A stretch of 64,000 bases of DNA, taken from NCBI GenBank assembly GCA_025738555.1, contig JAOVFP010000020.1, positions 806,001 to 870,000 on the forward strand, in the 5' to 3' direction. A program made the position numbers and the translations under genes. Positions 1-11,731 of the stretch are shown here, in pieces. The notes beneath the pieces are model-generated. The model worked only from the letters and a program-made list of their open reading frames with translations. It did no database searches and had not been told where the DNA came from. The stretch's first letter is position 1; each line of letters opens with the position of its first letter. The DNA comes from Cyathus striatus (taxonomy: Eukaryota; Basidiomycota; Agaricomycetes; Agaricales; Nidulariaceae).

Positions 1-1823
1 AAAATAGACACCAGGGCCATTGCGTCATGTATGGTTATTACAAGGTAGAGAATCACTAGTAGTGCAACTAAGACTTTTATTCAAGTTTTACTCTTGATTT
101 CAGCTTATCCAACAAGGCAACTAATGAGATGATTGTAAATGATAGATGGTATTATGTCACTTGACGATACAATTCTTCTTTCAAGTAATTACAAACAAGA
201 AGTTGTATGGTCGCAGCCTATTATTTTTATGTTACAGTGCATAGCATAGATATCTTCAGCTGTACGTGTACTAGGGTCCATCGTACTACACCTACACGGT
301 TTAAGAGCCTGAGAGCTAGTACTTTGCTGATACTCATGTTTTTACGAATGAAAAAATCACCAAGAATAGCAGTCCTAACAATAGATAGTAGGGGCATGCA
401 CTTGTTCCGCTGCAGCATCGCAGATAAATTAATGCAGGATATTTTGGGATGAATGGGTTGATTTCATTTCTGCACGTTCACCTGGCAGTTGTATAATTTA
501 AAAAGGATCTGATTTTAACTAGGGGTTGAGCGGTAGGTGGAAACCAATTGATAAGCCTACCTACAGTATATCATTATGTGAAGTACCGGCTACTATAATT
601 AGAGTGCACTAACGTGTATTTATTCAAACCCAATCTTTTATATTTACTTGCTTCCAACGTCCATCAAGCCGTGTGGGTGCTTTGCAGTTCTACTGATCTG
701 ATTTGACGTCAAAAGTTAGTGTTTCAATAAGTACGTACAGATGTGAATGACTATATTTGATTGCTAGGCAATGGGGGTACTTGTGAATATTGATGATGGC
801 TATCATGAAAATAATATGGACTTGACCCGGTGAGGCAATACTGAGCAGGTGATTCGTAGAAACATAATGGTGTTTTGGGGTTTGTTTCTCGAGAGTTGGA
901 CTGCGGAAGACGTACTCGAGTTGGCCATGGTTCTATGTTACTTATTTACTGGAGTGCCCGAAATTAGAGCAGAGTTGGCCGACAGTCGGACATGGAGTCA
1001 AGCCGTGATGCCGAGGCCCGAGGGCGAAGCGATGAGAGAGATGATCTGTGGGATCACTGGCGTCGTGGCGACCTGGCGAAGGTGGTTGTATGTGCGATCT
1101 TGAGTTCACCGTCGGTGGTGTATGTAGTAGTAGTTACAGCAACCGGATATGGGATGTACGATGTTTCTTTCCCTGTGCTGCAAAGAAGGACACAAGAAAG
1201 AGAGCCCAGATCGGACGAGGAAATGATGGTGTCCTTTTGTTCTATTCTAAGCACGGCCATCGTCAGTTGGGAGTGATGTGTCGGACGCGGGCTTCAGTTG
1301 AGCAGATGACATTGACTGGAGTACAAGTGATGGATGCGTGATGGGTGGTTTCAGAATGGATGCTGGATGGGGGGAGGGGGAGAGAAAGGGGAAGAGCTGG
1401 GAGAAGGAGGGAGGAGGGAGGGAGGGACGACAGGACTGGTGTGGTCTCGGAGGGTCTGGAATGGGTTGCATGACAACGAAGAGAGAGCGAGTAGGATATC
1501 AAAATACGGAGATGTGATAGGAGACAGGCCAGACGCGCAAACATAGCTCTTGCTTTCTCTCTTCCCAAGTATCCTGTCCGACTCGCGACTCCAGGTCCCT
1601 CGCTACCAGCTGGCTACCTTCTTTCTCTCTGACCATCATCCTCTCTTTACTTCTACTTATTCCCCTCTTCTTCTCTTCTTTCTCTACCAGCTGGCCGGTC
1701 AATCTTCCCCTTTATTCCCCTTCCTTTCCTTTCCTTTTCATTTATCCTTCGCTTTCTCTTCGCTTCCCAGACAGAAGTTAGAACACGCAGGACGTCTCTT
1801 ATCCCCCTACCTCTTCTAAAACT
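1..1823. other. Gene-free left edge and leader region of the NADPH oxidase gene
   Basis: I see no exon chain that holds together here. The first 800 bases are AT-rich. From about 1540 to 1820 the + strand is strongly pyrimidine-rich (many TCTTC/CTTTC runs), ending at the ATG of the NADPH oxidase. CT-rich tracts just upstream of the start are common in fungal core promoters and leaders, so this stretch is probably the promoter and 5' UTR. Short open frames on both strands have low-complexity translations (G/R/E-rich against S/L/P-rich) that mirror the purine/pyrimidine bias and are not genes. Confidence 0.5.
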
Positions 1824-4176
1824 ATGCGTATCGGACGCAATCGTTCTTCTGACCTCGACTTCTCTGACCACATCCCTCTTACCGGCGACATTGCTGGGAA
1901 CTTCTCTGGCAGCAATGGCTCCGACGACAATCACCACAATCTCAACGACCACCCCGACCTCTCGCCCATCAACCGCTCCAATACCCATCTCCAGCGCAAC
2001 AAAACAGAGCGCAGGAGACTCCAGGGCCTCCAGCGCTCCGTCACCACCTCCAGCGTAAAGTCTCCCCCGCCTAAGCCTCAATCATGGAACGACAGATTCA
2101 ATGTCTGGATGATCAATGAAGGTGGACGACAGCTTTTCTTCGGTATCTGGATCTTCCTGCATTTGCTCGTTGCCGTCTTTGGGTTTTTCAATTATCAGCT
2201 GAAGGATAACTCTGTCACAGCGAGATCAATATTCGGTATTACTTTCCGTGAGTTATTCCCCACTTGAACCATATACTGTCTATTGAGCCCCCTTCCCCCT
2301 TCACTAGCCATCGCACGCACCGCTGCCCTCGTGCTGCACGTCGATGTTATCTTCATCCTTCTTCCCGTATGCCGAAACTTCATCTCCATACTCCGCCGCA
2401 CCCCATTGAACGACTTCATTCCCTTTGACAAAAACATCACCTTCCACAAAGCCACCGCCTGGTCTATTGTTGTCGGCTCCGTCGTCCACATAGCTGCTCA
2501 CATGGTCAACTTTGCCAAGCTTGCCATGGCAGACACCGACGCGAAGACCACCGGCCAGCGTGTCGTGGCCTTCTTATCTGCCAATTTTCTCACCGGCCCC
2601 GGAGCCACCGGATGGATTATGACCGTTGCGCTAGGTATCATGGTCTGGTTTGCCATGGAGAAGAGGCGAAGGGCTCACTTCGAGTGGTTCTGGTACTCTC
2701 ATCATCTGTTCATTGTCTTCTTCATCTGTTGGCAATTGCATGGCATGTTCTGTATGATTAAGCCCGATAGGCCTCCCTACTGTTCTTACAACACTATTGG
2801 TGTCTTTTGGGTGCGTTTCATTTCATTCATGGTAATGATCTATTAACCAACGCCACACCGAACAGCGCTACTGGCTCGTCGGTGGTGTTATTTGGATTTT
2901 GGAACGTATCCTCCGTGAGATCCGCTCCAGACACTACACCTACATTAGCAAGGTCATTCAACATCCCAGCAACGTCATGGAGCTGCAGATCAAGAAGGAA
3001 AAGTGCACCACCCGAGCGGGTCAATACATCTTTTTGAGCTGCCCGGAGATTTCGTATTTCCAATGGCATCCTTTCACCCTCACCAGTGCCCCCGAGGAAG
3101 ACTATATTTCAGTGCACATTCGTGTCTGTGGTGACTTTACGGGAGCTCTCGCTAAAGCTGTCGGATGCGACTTTGACAAGAAAGGCCGTGACTCCCCCGC
3201 CAAGACGGACGAGAGCAAGGTTGTGAGTTTGCCTCTGAATAGAGCGATGCCACGCGTGATGGTCGATGGACCATTTGGGAGTGCGAGTGAAGACTTTTTG
3301 AACTACGAGACGGTTATGCTTGTTGGTGCCGGTATTGGTGTAACGCCATTTGCTTCGTACGTTGCTCATCAAATTTTATCACTTGCGCTTCGCTGATCTA
3401 TATTTACGACTTAGAATCCTCAAATCTATTTGGTACCGCATGAACAACCTCAACCACTCCAAGCCAACGCGCCTTTCCAAGGTCTACTTTACCTGGGTCA
3501 TCAAGGACTTTGGTGCAGCCGAGTGGTTCCACTCTCTCTTGCACGCTATTGAAGAAGAGGACACCCAGCGCCGGATCGAGATCAATATTTATTTGACAGC
3601 TAGGCTTAAGGAGGATGAAGTTAACAATATCATTGTGAGTAGTCAAGAGAGCAGAAGGCCTACTGGTCTCTCCTCTCCTCCCTCTCCCCATCTCCCTTTT
3701 ATCATCCATTATTAACCGCATTGCATCCAGGTCCAAGATGTTGGAGCAGAAAAGGATGCTATTACCTCCCTCCGCGCCCCCACCCACTTTGGCAGGCCCA
3801 ACTGGGACAGGGTATTTGGTTCCCTTACGGAGAAGCATCCGGAGACAGATGTGGGCGTGGTAAGTCCAAATTTTAAATCCCCATCGAAAAATCCATTTGT
3901 TACGTGCCATACGTTCGCCTCTCAGCTGAGCGGCTGTATCCATACCAACCTTCCTTTCTCCTTCACTCTGTCTCGTCAACCATGCGACTTATGCCTCCCT
4001 CACAACAGTTCTTCTGCGGCCCTGCGGTTCTCTCCAGACAGCTGCATCAAATGTCCAACAAGTACTCGACACCTAATGGAACACGGTTCTTCTTTGGGAA
4101 GGGTAAGTTCCTCGTGCTCTATTGTTGAGAGGGTGGGTATTAATGCGGGTTGCGACTTTTTACAGAGAACTTCTAA
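1824..4176 (+). CDS. noxA: NADPH oxidase, NoxA/Nox1 type
   Basis: Membrane flavocytochrome that moves electrons from NADPH through FAD and two hemes to oxygen, making superoxide; in fungi NoxA acts in hyphal and fruiting-body development. Seven exons close in frame: 1824-2247, 2308-2810, 2866-3356, 3415-3634, 3731-3859, 4009-4102, 4166-4176, giving 623 aa. Seen directly: transmembrane helices starting near LFFGIWIFLHLLVAVFGFF; paired heme-ligand histidines in HKATAW / VVHIAAH and in YSHHLFIVFFICWQLHG; the FAD motif QWHPFTLTSAP; the NADPH-binding GAGIGVTPFAS; and the family C-terminus ending ENF. The last exon is only 11 nt. The first ~90 residues before WNDRFNVWMINEG are polar and rich in S/N/R, longer than usual for NoxA, so the true start could be further in, but no better ATG is obvious. 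No EF hands are present, which excludes a NoxC type. Confidence 0.93.
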
Positions 4177-5043
4177 GTGCCGTGATCTCCTTCATACTTT
4201 ACAATGGAAGATTACTTATCGCATGTTGTATACACCTAATGTCCTGCAAACTACTTCAGTCTGTAACTCAAAGGAGCCTGTTCTGCTCCCTTGTTGTCCT
4301 GTATATTTTAGACAATACGGATTCCCGTCGCTGGCGGCTGATTGCGTTTACATCCACGTGCGCTAACAGTTACTACACCCATAACCAACCATATGCTATC
4401 CAAGAAAAGCAAACAGTCTTTTGCTACATTTTAGACAAACGTACTCTTTTTCATTTTCTGTTGTACATATTTTTATGGTGACATAATATTAGTTATATAT
4501 CTTCCTGGGCTCTCTGAATTATTAGTTACTTGAATATATCATTATCGCGACGGTGAGAATATATCGTGAAGTATGCCAAATTTCGAAGTTCGATACCAAG
4601 GCGTACTTGGAGTCAGAAGATACTTTACAACTTGAATCAGAAACCACTCTGATATTTTTAAAATTACTGCCTTGTTCTTTTTATGGGGTGATTTTCAGAA
4701 CTAATTTAAATTATTACTATGGACTACACAAATGTGACTCTGAAAATATTGATACTCTGTTGATACCAATTTTCATCTCAATAGATGGCAAAGGGGAGTC
4801 CGTGCTCCCTTGTTCTGCCTACCTAAATATTTCTCTGCGTCGAACATTCCTGATTTACCCATGGAAATATCAACAAGCATATTTCTCACTTTGCAAAAGC
4901 ACATTTGCATGATATATTTGTTCCCCGTAATCTTACACGGGACGGGATGTACTTAGACAAATCATAACATATAACAAAAATTGTTTACGAGGGTAATACT
5001 TAACTGCTAAGGATATATAGTTTTACCGACCACCGCATGGTTA
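4177..5043. other. Intergenic spacer between convergent nox and GH28 genes
   Basis: AT-rich 3' flank of two convergent genes. No exon chain, RNA gene or repeat was recognised. One open frame of about 119 codons near 4553-4912 has no recognisable domain and an AT-driven composition, so it is left out. Confidence 0.5.
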
Positions 5044-7084
5044 TTATGCCTGACCCGTTGCATTGCACGATGCTAAAATATTATTGTTTTCAATAGAGCA
5101 GCGACAGAGAGAAGAAAATAACCACCATCTAGGCCATCGACGCCATTTACTACGTTCACACAAATAAAGCTTGAGGCTTGTCCTGTTGGCGGCGTAACGT
5201 CGAAGGTATTGGAAAATGTAATATCACTACAAGCTGCAGCAGGGCTGCATTCAATATCAACCACTAAGAAGTGTCGCATATGAGATTACGTCCACTAAAA
5301 TGTGGAAAGGACGTAGTACACTTATTTGTTACAGCAGTCCCAGTCCAGTTGGAGAAACGAAGTCCACCAAATGAAAGAGTCGAAGGAAGATCAGTTCTAT
5401 GTTAATTATCACCTACAAGGATTATAATATTTCGAATTTGTTAACTCACGAATGGCCTCCATTCGTTTGATACAAATGGATAGGGTTATTAACACGATCA
5501 AGGACAACATTTTCAATTGATATGTTCCGAACGGTCCCTATGAACATAGCAAGGAATAAAAAAATGTCACGGCAGTACTGACAGTTGAACTTACCAGTTC
5601 CACCACCACCACCAGTAGGGGGAGCTCCATTCACGCTTCCTGTCCAAGATTTAAAATATACCTGCGTCAAAGTTGTTAACGACGAAGCATTTACAATAGT
5701 AATAATTGACTCAGGCCCACCCCATTTGCCATGTTTGGTTGCACGTTCGGATCGATCCTAGTGGCCTAAGTAAAAAGGTTATAGTACTATGTCATATAGT
5801 GGACGAAATGCTAGAACATGGGAGACATACAAGAATATCCTGCATGGTCACGTTGTACACATTGTCGCTCTATATCAAGTAGTGTGCAATGAGATGTATG
5901 CCTAAAATATTAAAAGCAATAAAAATCTCACAAGGTTAGCGTATTGTCCCAATGATCCAAATGCTATCCCATTCCCTCCTCTGCACGTAATGTTCCGAAC
6001 CAAGATATTTGTTGAGTTCTAGTAGTTGACGTTGGGAATGAAAGTGAAAAGCAGGAAGCAGTGAAGGCGTACTCCTTTGATAGCAAGGCAGTCATCTCCA
6101 CAGGTAACATCCCAGTTTAGCAAGCTAATTTTATCACTACGATAAGTATCGGTACCTAGAAGGTTAGGATTATGTCTTTAATAAATGCGTGAAGTTGCAG
6201 AATTTCAAAGCTTAATATATACCGTCTGTGTTTGGAACCACACTATTTGGCTGAGTTAGTAAGTTAGCGCTTAAAACAGTGTGGTGAGGCCTTACTTCTT
6301 CCCTATGTACAACGGGTCCTCGTTAGTTGCATTAATGTACATCCCATCCATTACAACATCCTTAGATTCCACTATTGCACTGCTCCAAAACGGTGGTTGT
6401 TCAATCCTGAACCCATTGATGCGGGCCCGAGTGGCATTCACCACTGTTAGTGAAATTGGACGACCATCTCCGTCTGCCCTTGTACGAGTTGCAAAATAAG
6501 ACCACCAAGACTGTCCATTCCCCTTTATACCACCTGTATTGAATGCATTGATAGTAAAATCATTTCCTTTTACAAGAAAATAAGATGCTTGACTCTGTAA
6601 ACCAGTAAGTTGGCACTGTGCCAAGAAGAGACAATTTGAAGTGAAGTACTACCTGAATGAATACAGCTCTGTAAGTGTTGTTGGGGTTTAGCCAATACTC
6701 GATATCGGGGTTGAACTGTAAGATAAATGAATGAGAATGTAAAAGACAGGGAAGACAGTAAACTCACGCTTAAAAATCCTCTCAAATTTACAGTAGAAGA
6801 GACAAGATTCCATGTCATCTTCCGAGTAATATTATAGTTTCCTGGTTCAAATATAGTCGTTCCAAAGCGTCCACAATCGGAAATCGCTTTCATGACCTGA
6901 GACACACATCAACCGGTACAGAGACAAGTAAGCGATAACTGTAACATACCTGATCAGTATCGTCTTTTCCAGCCCCGAGAGGCCTAATACTGCATATCTG
7001 CGAAGGTCCTTCAGGAGGACCTCGAGCAGAAGATACAGCCAAGGATATCAAGGAAAGAAATAGCAACTTAGTAAAAAACATCAT
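5044..7084 (-). CDS. GH28 family pectin-active enzyme (polygalacturonase-like), secreted
   Basis: Glycoside hydrolase family 28 protein, expected to cut galacturonan or rhamnogalacturonan in plant cell walls outside the cell. It starts at MMFFTKLLFLSLISLAVSSA, a clear signal peptide. I trace 14 exons to a stop at 5044. Family signatures in order: FNTGGIKGNGQSWW, NTDGTDTYRSDKIS, WDVTCGDDCLAIKGNS, CRGGNGIAFGSLGQY, VYFKSWTGSVNGAPPTGG, LYQTNGGHS, and the end GLDASCNATGQA. The NTD and DD acid residues of the GH28 site are present. The canonical G-H-G is G-N-G here, and the RIK position reads YFKSW; this is seen in some exo-acting or divergent fungal GH28 clades, so the exact substrate is open. Eight or more possible N-glycosylation sites fit secretion. 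The last intron (donor after GLDG) leads to a nine-codon final exon. The gene is convergent with nox and divergent from the P450 at 8834. Confidence 0.88.
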
Positions 7085-8833
7085 CTTTAGAAATGGAATG
7101 ACTCAAGTGATGGTGCTTTCGCCTCCCGAATATATGCTCCTCAATACAACGAAGTGTCATAACATCGAAGCTCCTAGCTACCACAAGCAACGACGAGGAG
7201 TAACGGGTCATGAGTAGCAAAACAGTAACTTGTTCGGCCCGCCATGTCAGAGAAGCATCATATTTTTAGTATTCGAATCGCCAATGTCCTCATGAGCGGC
7301 CCGCCTGCTCGCCCGATCAATAAAACCTAGTAAATCTTGTATACACTAAGACAGGTCGTAAGTATTGCTTATAACTTGACTATAACTTACATATAAACAT
7401 ATCATGTCTTTACATAAATTGTTCAGTAAATAATATGCAACCTTTGGGCATCCCCAGATTCCCCGGGATAATTTTTTCATGTTCGAGTCATCTGTTTCGA
7501 GGATGAGTTCAAATATCGCTTTCCATTTACCATGCTCCAAACTTATCACTAAAAAGGGTTGGAAGCTTACGAGGTTATTACCTCATAATAACTGCAATGG
7601 GCTCTGAAGGAGTTTTCTAAGGCTCTAGCACTATACTGCGTGACATTTAGAGAATACGGGTCATAGTACTAATCCCATGATTGAAGAAAAGTAGCAACAG
7701 GTTGCACACCGTACAATATAAGCCACTTACAACGTCGCGTTTTCCACCGGATTAATTGCCTGGGAGAATTTTGCTAAAGATAATTCAAACCTTCAGAATC
7801 AATTTGGAAGAAGTTGCAGTCAAGTTACAGTGGTGGCTTGCCAATGATTTACTTTGGACTTCCGACTTGCCGGTTGACGATAGAAAGATGAAAGCGTTAA
7901 CAAACAAACAGTGACACGCGTCGGCAACCCCTAAATGCTTCTCCAACGCTTCTCCAGGCTTCTCCGCGCTTTACAATCATAATTAGTTCCCAGCAAATCC
8001 CACTCTCTCCCACCCTCTCCCATCATAGATGGGGTACGTTAGATCTTCTCCACTTCTATATACCTTACTATCCGCTTTTATAATGCTTTCTGACAATATG
8101 TCCCGCTTATCCGGAGAATGCACAACTGGAATTCCCTCTTGCTTACGGCTGCTTATGAACCTCTTTCAGCTGCTTTCCATCTTTGCAAGTCATATTGAAA
8201 TGTTGCTTATTCTATTGGGATTTCAGTTTATTGTGTTTATAATACTGATGACGGCTAGAGGATTAGCTGCCACATCTATCCTCCGTGTAGGAGTTAGTAC
8301 CACCCGGAAATAAACAAAGACATGGAGTACATCCTAGGACTCTACAATATATAGGCTCAAGTAGTATCTTGAGGAACGATACCCCTGCCTAGATCGCATG
8401 CCTATTTCCAACGTTATCACTCCAACTGCTGTTCAGGATTTATGCAATGCACCTGCATGTCTGATTGCTCGATCAGGAATACAAAATGGGCTGGTCACAT
8501 TATCTATGTAGTCTCGTTTTGGTCTGAAAGACTCTGCCTTACGCGCAGAAAGAGGCTGTAAAGGCTTTGATTGCTTTATCATAGACGAGGTAACTCTCAC
8601 CGGCATTACTACGTCTATCGGCAAACTATCCACCCTGTCGCACACAACCAACTATGCTTACGATGCTTCTTAAGTCTCATTTGTAGGCACGACTAAGACA
8701 ATTACTCGTAATCCCGGAGTTTCTGCACCGAAATCCAGTTATGGTTCAACGAACACATATCTTCCCATGAACTTTACCAGCTTATATAGTCACCGTTATC
8801 TCAACACACACACCCTCACTTTCCTGTTGATCC
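7085..8833. other. Divergent intergenic region between GH28 and the first P450
   Basis: About 1.75 kb holding the upstream regions of two genes transcribed away from each other. The stretch 7930-7970 has three tandem-like copies of a GCTTCTCC word. A 94-codon open frame at 8029-8313 (+) translates to a hydrophobic leucine-rich peptide. It has no recognised family and no convincing exon partners, and is not called. Bases 8761-8833 probably carry the P450 promoter/leader (CACACACACCCTCACTTTCC before the ATG). Confidence 0.45.
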
Positions 8834-11388
8834 ATGATTATTCTCTTACTTCAAGTACTTCTTCTCTATATTTTCTCGTTGGTGGGGTGGAGATACATTA
8901 GGCAATTCATCGTGAAGAGCCCCCTCGAGAATATACCTGGCCCTACCCCGGTTTCTTTCCTCAAAGGCATAGTATCGACGTTCACACCTCTTGAATCCCT
9001 TGCTGATGAAGCTTGTCGTTACCAGGAAATTTCCCCCAACTATTCAACGTTAACGGATGGGAATTTCACAAAGACATTGCTACTCGATGTGCGTGCCAAG
9101 TTCATGCCTGTGAATCTGTTAGTTCACCTTGTACAAATAGATGGAAGCGTAGTCAAACTTAAGGCTCTTCTTGGAGTTCGTAATTCATGTTAGCTAGTTG
9201 CCGTGATTCTTAAACTGCTCCCCAGGAGAATCAGCTTTATGTCTTTGACCCCAAGGCAATGCACCATATCGTAGTGAAGGTAAGTGACACGCTCCAAACA
9301 TCAGCAAGGTTATTTCATGCTGCCTGACAGGATCAATATATATATGAAGAGACTGATCAATTCATAAAAGGAAATCGTATTATCTTTGGTGAAGGGCTCC
9401 TTGCAACTTTAGGTAAGTTGTTCTATTGCATTGCGTAGGCTCATACCTTTACCGATTCCTATATAAATACACAACAGGTGATCAGCATAGAAAACAGCGC
9501 AAGATTTTAAACCCGGTGTTCTCAATCGCACACATGCGGGAAATGAGTGAGATCTATTATGGTGTATATACTCTACGAAATCTGAGCTTATCACAGTTCC
9601 TATATTCTGGGAAGTGTCTAATAAGGTGACCTGAAGTTAGTAGTGTACTTAAGAAGTTCGCCACTGATTAATTATATATAGCTGCGTGACACCTTGGTGT
9701 CCAAAGTTAAGAACGGAGCTCAGGAGGCAAGTCTAACCCTTCGAAAGTTCAGTAACGCGTAAAGGAAATTTACTATGCGTACAATAGATTGATGTGACGA
9801 CCTGGATGACCCGTACTGCTCTCGAGCTAGTTGGCCAGAGTGGGTTGGGATATTCTTTCGACCCTCTAACAGAACATGGCACTCCTCATCCATACAGCGT
9901 AGCTGTTAAACAATTCGTGTATGTGCTTAAGAAAATCAGTTTCCATCTATTGCCTACTAATCTTCGTGAACTCTGCAAGCCCTGTCTCTTTCAAGATGCT
10001 CTTCTTCCGTGTATACGCCCTACCGAGGTTCCTAAATCTCGGTACACCAGGATTCCGTCGCTGGCTCGTGGATATTGCCCCTTCCAAGACATTACACAAG
10101 ATTAGGGACATCGTAAACCTTATGCACGCTACCTCCCTCGAGATCCTTCAGTCTAAACGCAAGGCATTGGAAGAAGGTGACGAGGCCGTGTTAAAGCAGG
10201 TTGCTCGAGGAAAGGACATCATGAGCATTCTTAGTTCGTACATGTCTTTCAAATTGGATCATGACTGTTTATGATTCTCACTTAACTATAGTGAAGGCCA
10301 ACACAGAGGCTTCGGAAGAAGATCGCCTTTCAGAAGATGAGATACTCGGTCAGATGTCGTATGTCATGAACCTACCACAATGCATCAGTGTTGTCTGTTT
10401 AATGACATATTGTGCTATTTTCAGTGCATTGATTTTTGCCGCGATGGATACAACTTCAACAGCGTTGTCCCGCGTCATGTATTTACTCTCCAACCATGAG
10501 AACATCCAAGAGAAACTTCGTCAAGAGATTAAAGAAGCCCATGCTAATCATGGGGGCCTTGGGTACGACACATTGATATCACTACCATATCTCGATGCTG
10601 TTTGCCGTGAAACGCTGCGCTTGTCAGTACAACTGTCTTGTGACTAGTATTGCGGATATAGCTAACATGCGTGGTTCCACACTTTAGATACCCACCTGTT
10701 TCTCAAGTCTCTCGTATGTAAGTGCTCTTCAAGTTTTCTTTCCTAGATATCAATATGATATATAGCTGATATTTTGGATTAGCGCACGCCAGGATATAAT
10801 TCTTCCTCTATCAAAACCCATTAAAGGTCTTGACGGAAAAGATATCCACGAAATTGCCGTTCCAAAGAACACCGTCGTTCACGTGTCCATCCTCTCGGCA
10901 AACCGAAATCCTGATATCTGGGGTGAAGACGCGTTCGAGTGGAAACCTGAACGTTGGTTGGCTCCTCTCCCCGGAACAGTTAAGGATGCCCATATTCCTG
11001 GAATCTACTCTAATTTGTATGCTAATATATTTCATTTCCTGGAACACTGTTCGCTAATTATTACTAGGATGACATTCATTGGAGGGGGCAGGGCATGCAT
11101 GTAAGGATGGCAAAAATTCAGGCCTCTTCAGATCTTAATTTTCAATTTTTTAGTGGTTTCAAGTTCTCACAGCTTGAGATGAGTGAGTGCTCAGCTGATA
11201 TTTCTCTGCTACCCAAGTTCATAACCGTTATATTTACAGAGGTCGTCCTTGCAATGCTACTCGAATCATTCAAATTTTCCCCTTCGAATAAAGAAATATT
11301 CTGGGCTATGAATGGTATTACCACCCCTACGGTTGTTGGAGGTGATCCATCAGTGCCTTCTCTTCCGATGAAAATATCTCTGGCTTAG
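8834..11388 (+). CDS. Cytochrome P450 monooxygenase (CYP5144-like), 17 exons
   Basis: Membrane-anchored heme monooxygenase; substrate unknown. Seventeen exons close in frame: 8834-8966, 9026-9088, 9141-9175, 9226-9279, 9331-9412, 9478-9546, 9597-9625, 9682-9726, 9788-9918, 9980-10233, 10292-10358, 10425-10622, 10688-10717, 10783-11016, 11068-11100, 11154-11182, 11240-11388; 544 aa. Landmarks: N-terminal anchor MIILLLQVLLLYIFSLVGW, proline hinge IPGPTP, oxygen-binding I-helix FAAMDTTSTALSR, ExxR in VCRETLRLYPP, PERW in FEWKPERWLAPL, and heme loop FIGGGRACIGFKFSQ with the cysteine ligand. Two introns start with GC rather than GT (8967 and 9727); without them the conserved SFLKGNFPQLF and KNGAQEIDVTTW segments cannot be joined. 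The resemblance to the large Agaricomycete CYP5144 group is a recollection of family sequence, not a search result. Confidence 0.9.
8967..9025 (+). other. GC-AG intron in the first P450
   Basis: Exon 1 ends CTCAAAG and the intron begins GCATAG; it ends ACCAG. Removing these 59 nt joins SFLKG to NFPQLFNVNGWEFHKDI in frame, a typical P450 stretch after the proline hinge. No GT donor nearby gives this reading: the GT at 8972 would put the next exon in the wrong frame. Confidence 0.72.
9727..9787 (+). other. GC-AG intron in the first P450 with near-consensus donor GAG|GCAAGT
   Basis: The exon ends CAGGAG and the intron begins GCAAGTC, the classic strong GC-type donor (AG|GC AAGT), ending ACAATAG. 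Its removal gives KNGAQEIDVTTWMTRTALE, an uninterrupted conserved P450 segment. Length 61 nt matches neighbouring introns. Confidence 0.82.
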
Positions 11389-11731
11389 GAACGCGAACAC
11401 ATTGTAGTTTTGATGAAGTAAAAATACAAATAAATACTGAATGTTTGACAATGAACACTTGATATTGCAAAATCATGACACCGTAAACTAGGACTCCTAA
11501 GAGTTTGAGTCAGAATACTTAATCCTTTTGAAGAACCAATAATTTATCATGTTAATGAGACTACCTAATAACGGAATACAGAAATCTAGAGTACATGGCG
11601 TTCATAAATCTAATACTAATGGAGACAATGCGAGTAGGTGTGACAAAAGGGTAGATATAAAAGTCATCATGATAATATAAGTAGCAGACGAATGCCCATA
11701 AGAAATAGTAACACCCCGAATCCGAAAAAGA
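11389..11731. other. Convergent spacer between P450 and RNR2
   Basis: AT-rich 3' flanks of two convergent genes. No coding signal, RNA gene or repeat is visible. Confidence 0.5.

Noticed and set aside
849..1341. Three overlapping open frames of 84-97 codons on the + strand
   Set aside because: No domain, mutually exclusive frames and no splice partners; they lie in the upstream region of the NADPH oxidase gene.
4553..4912. 119-codon open frame (+)
   Set aside because: Composition follows the AT-rich spacer, no family resemblance, and it sits between convergent 3' ends.
8029..8313. 94-codon hydrophobic open frame (+)
   Set aside because: Could suggest a small membrane protein, but no homologous motif or splice context was found; likely chance in a promoter region.
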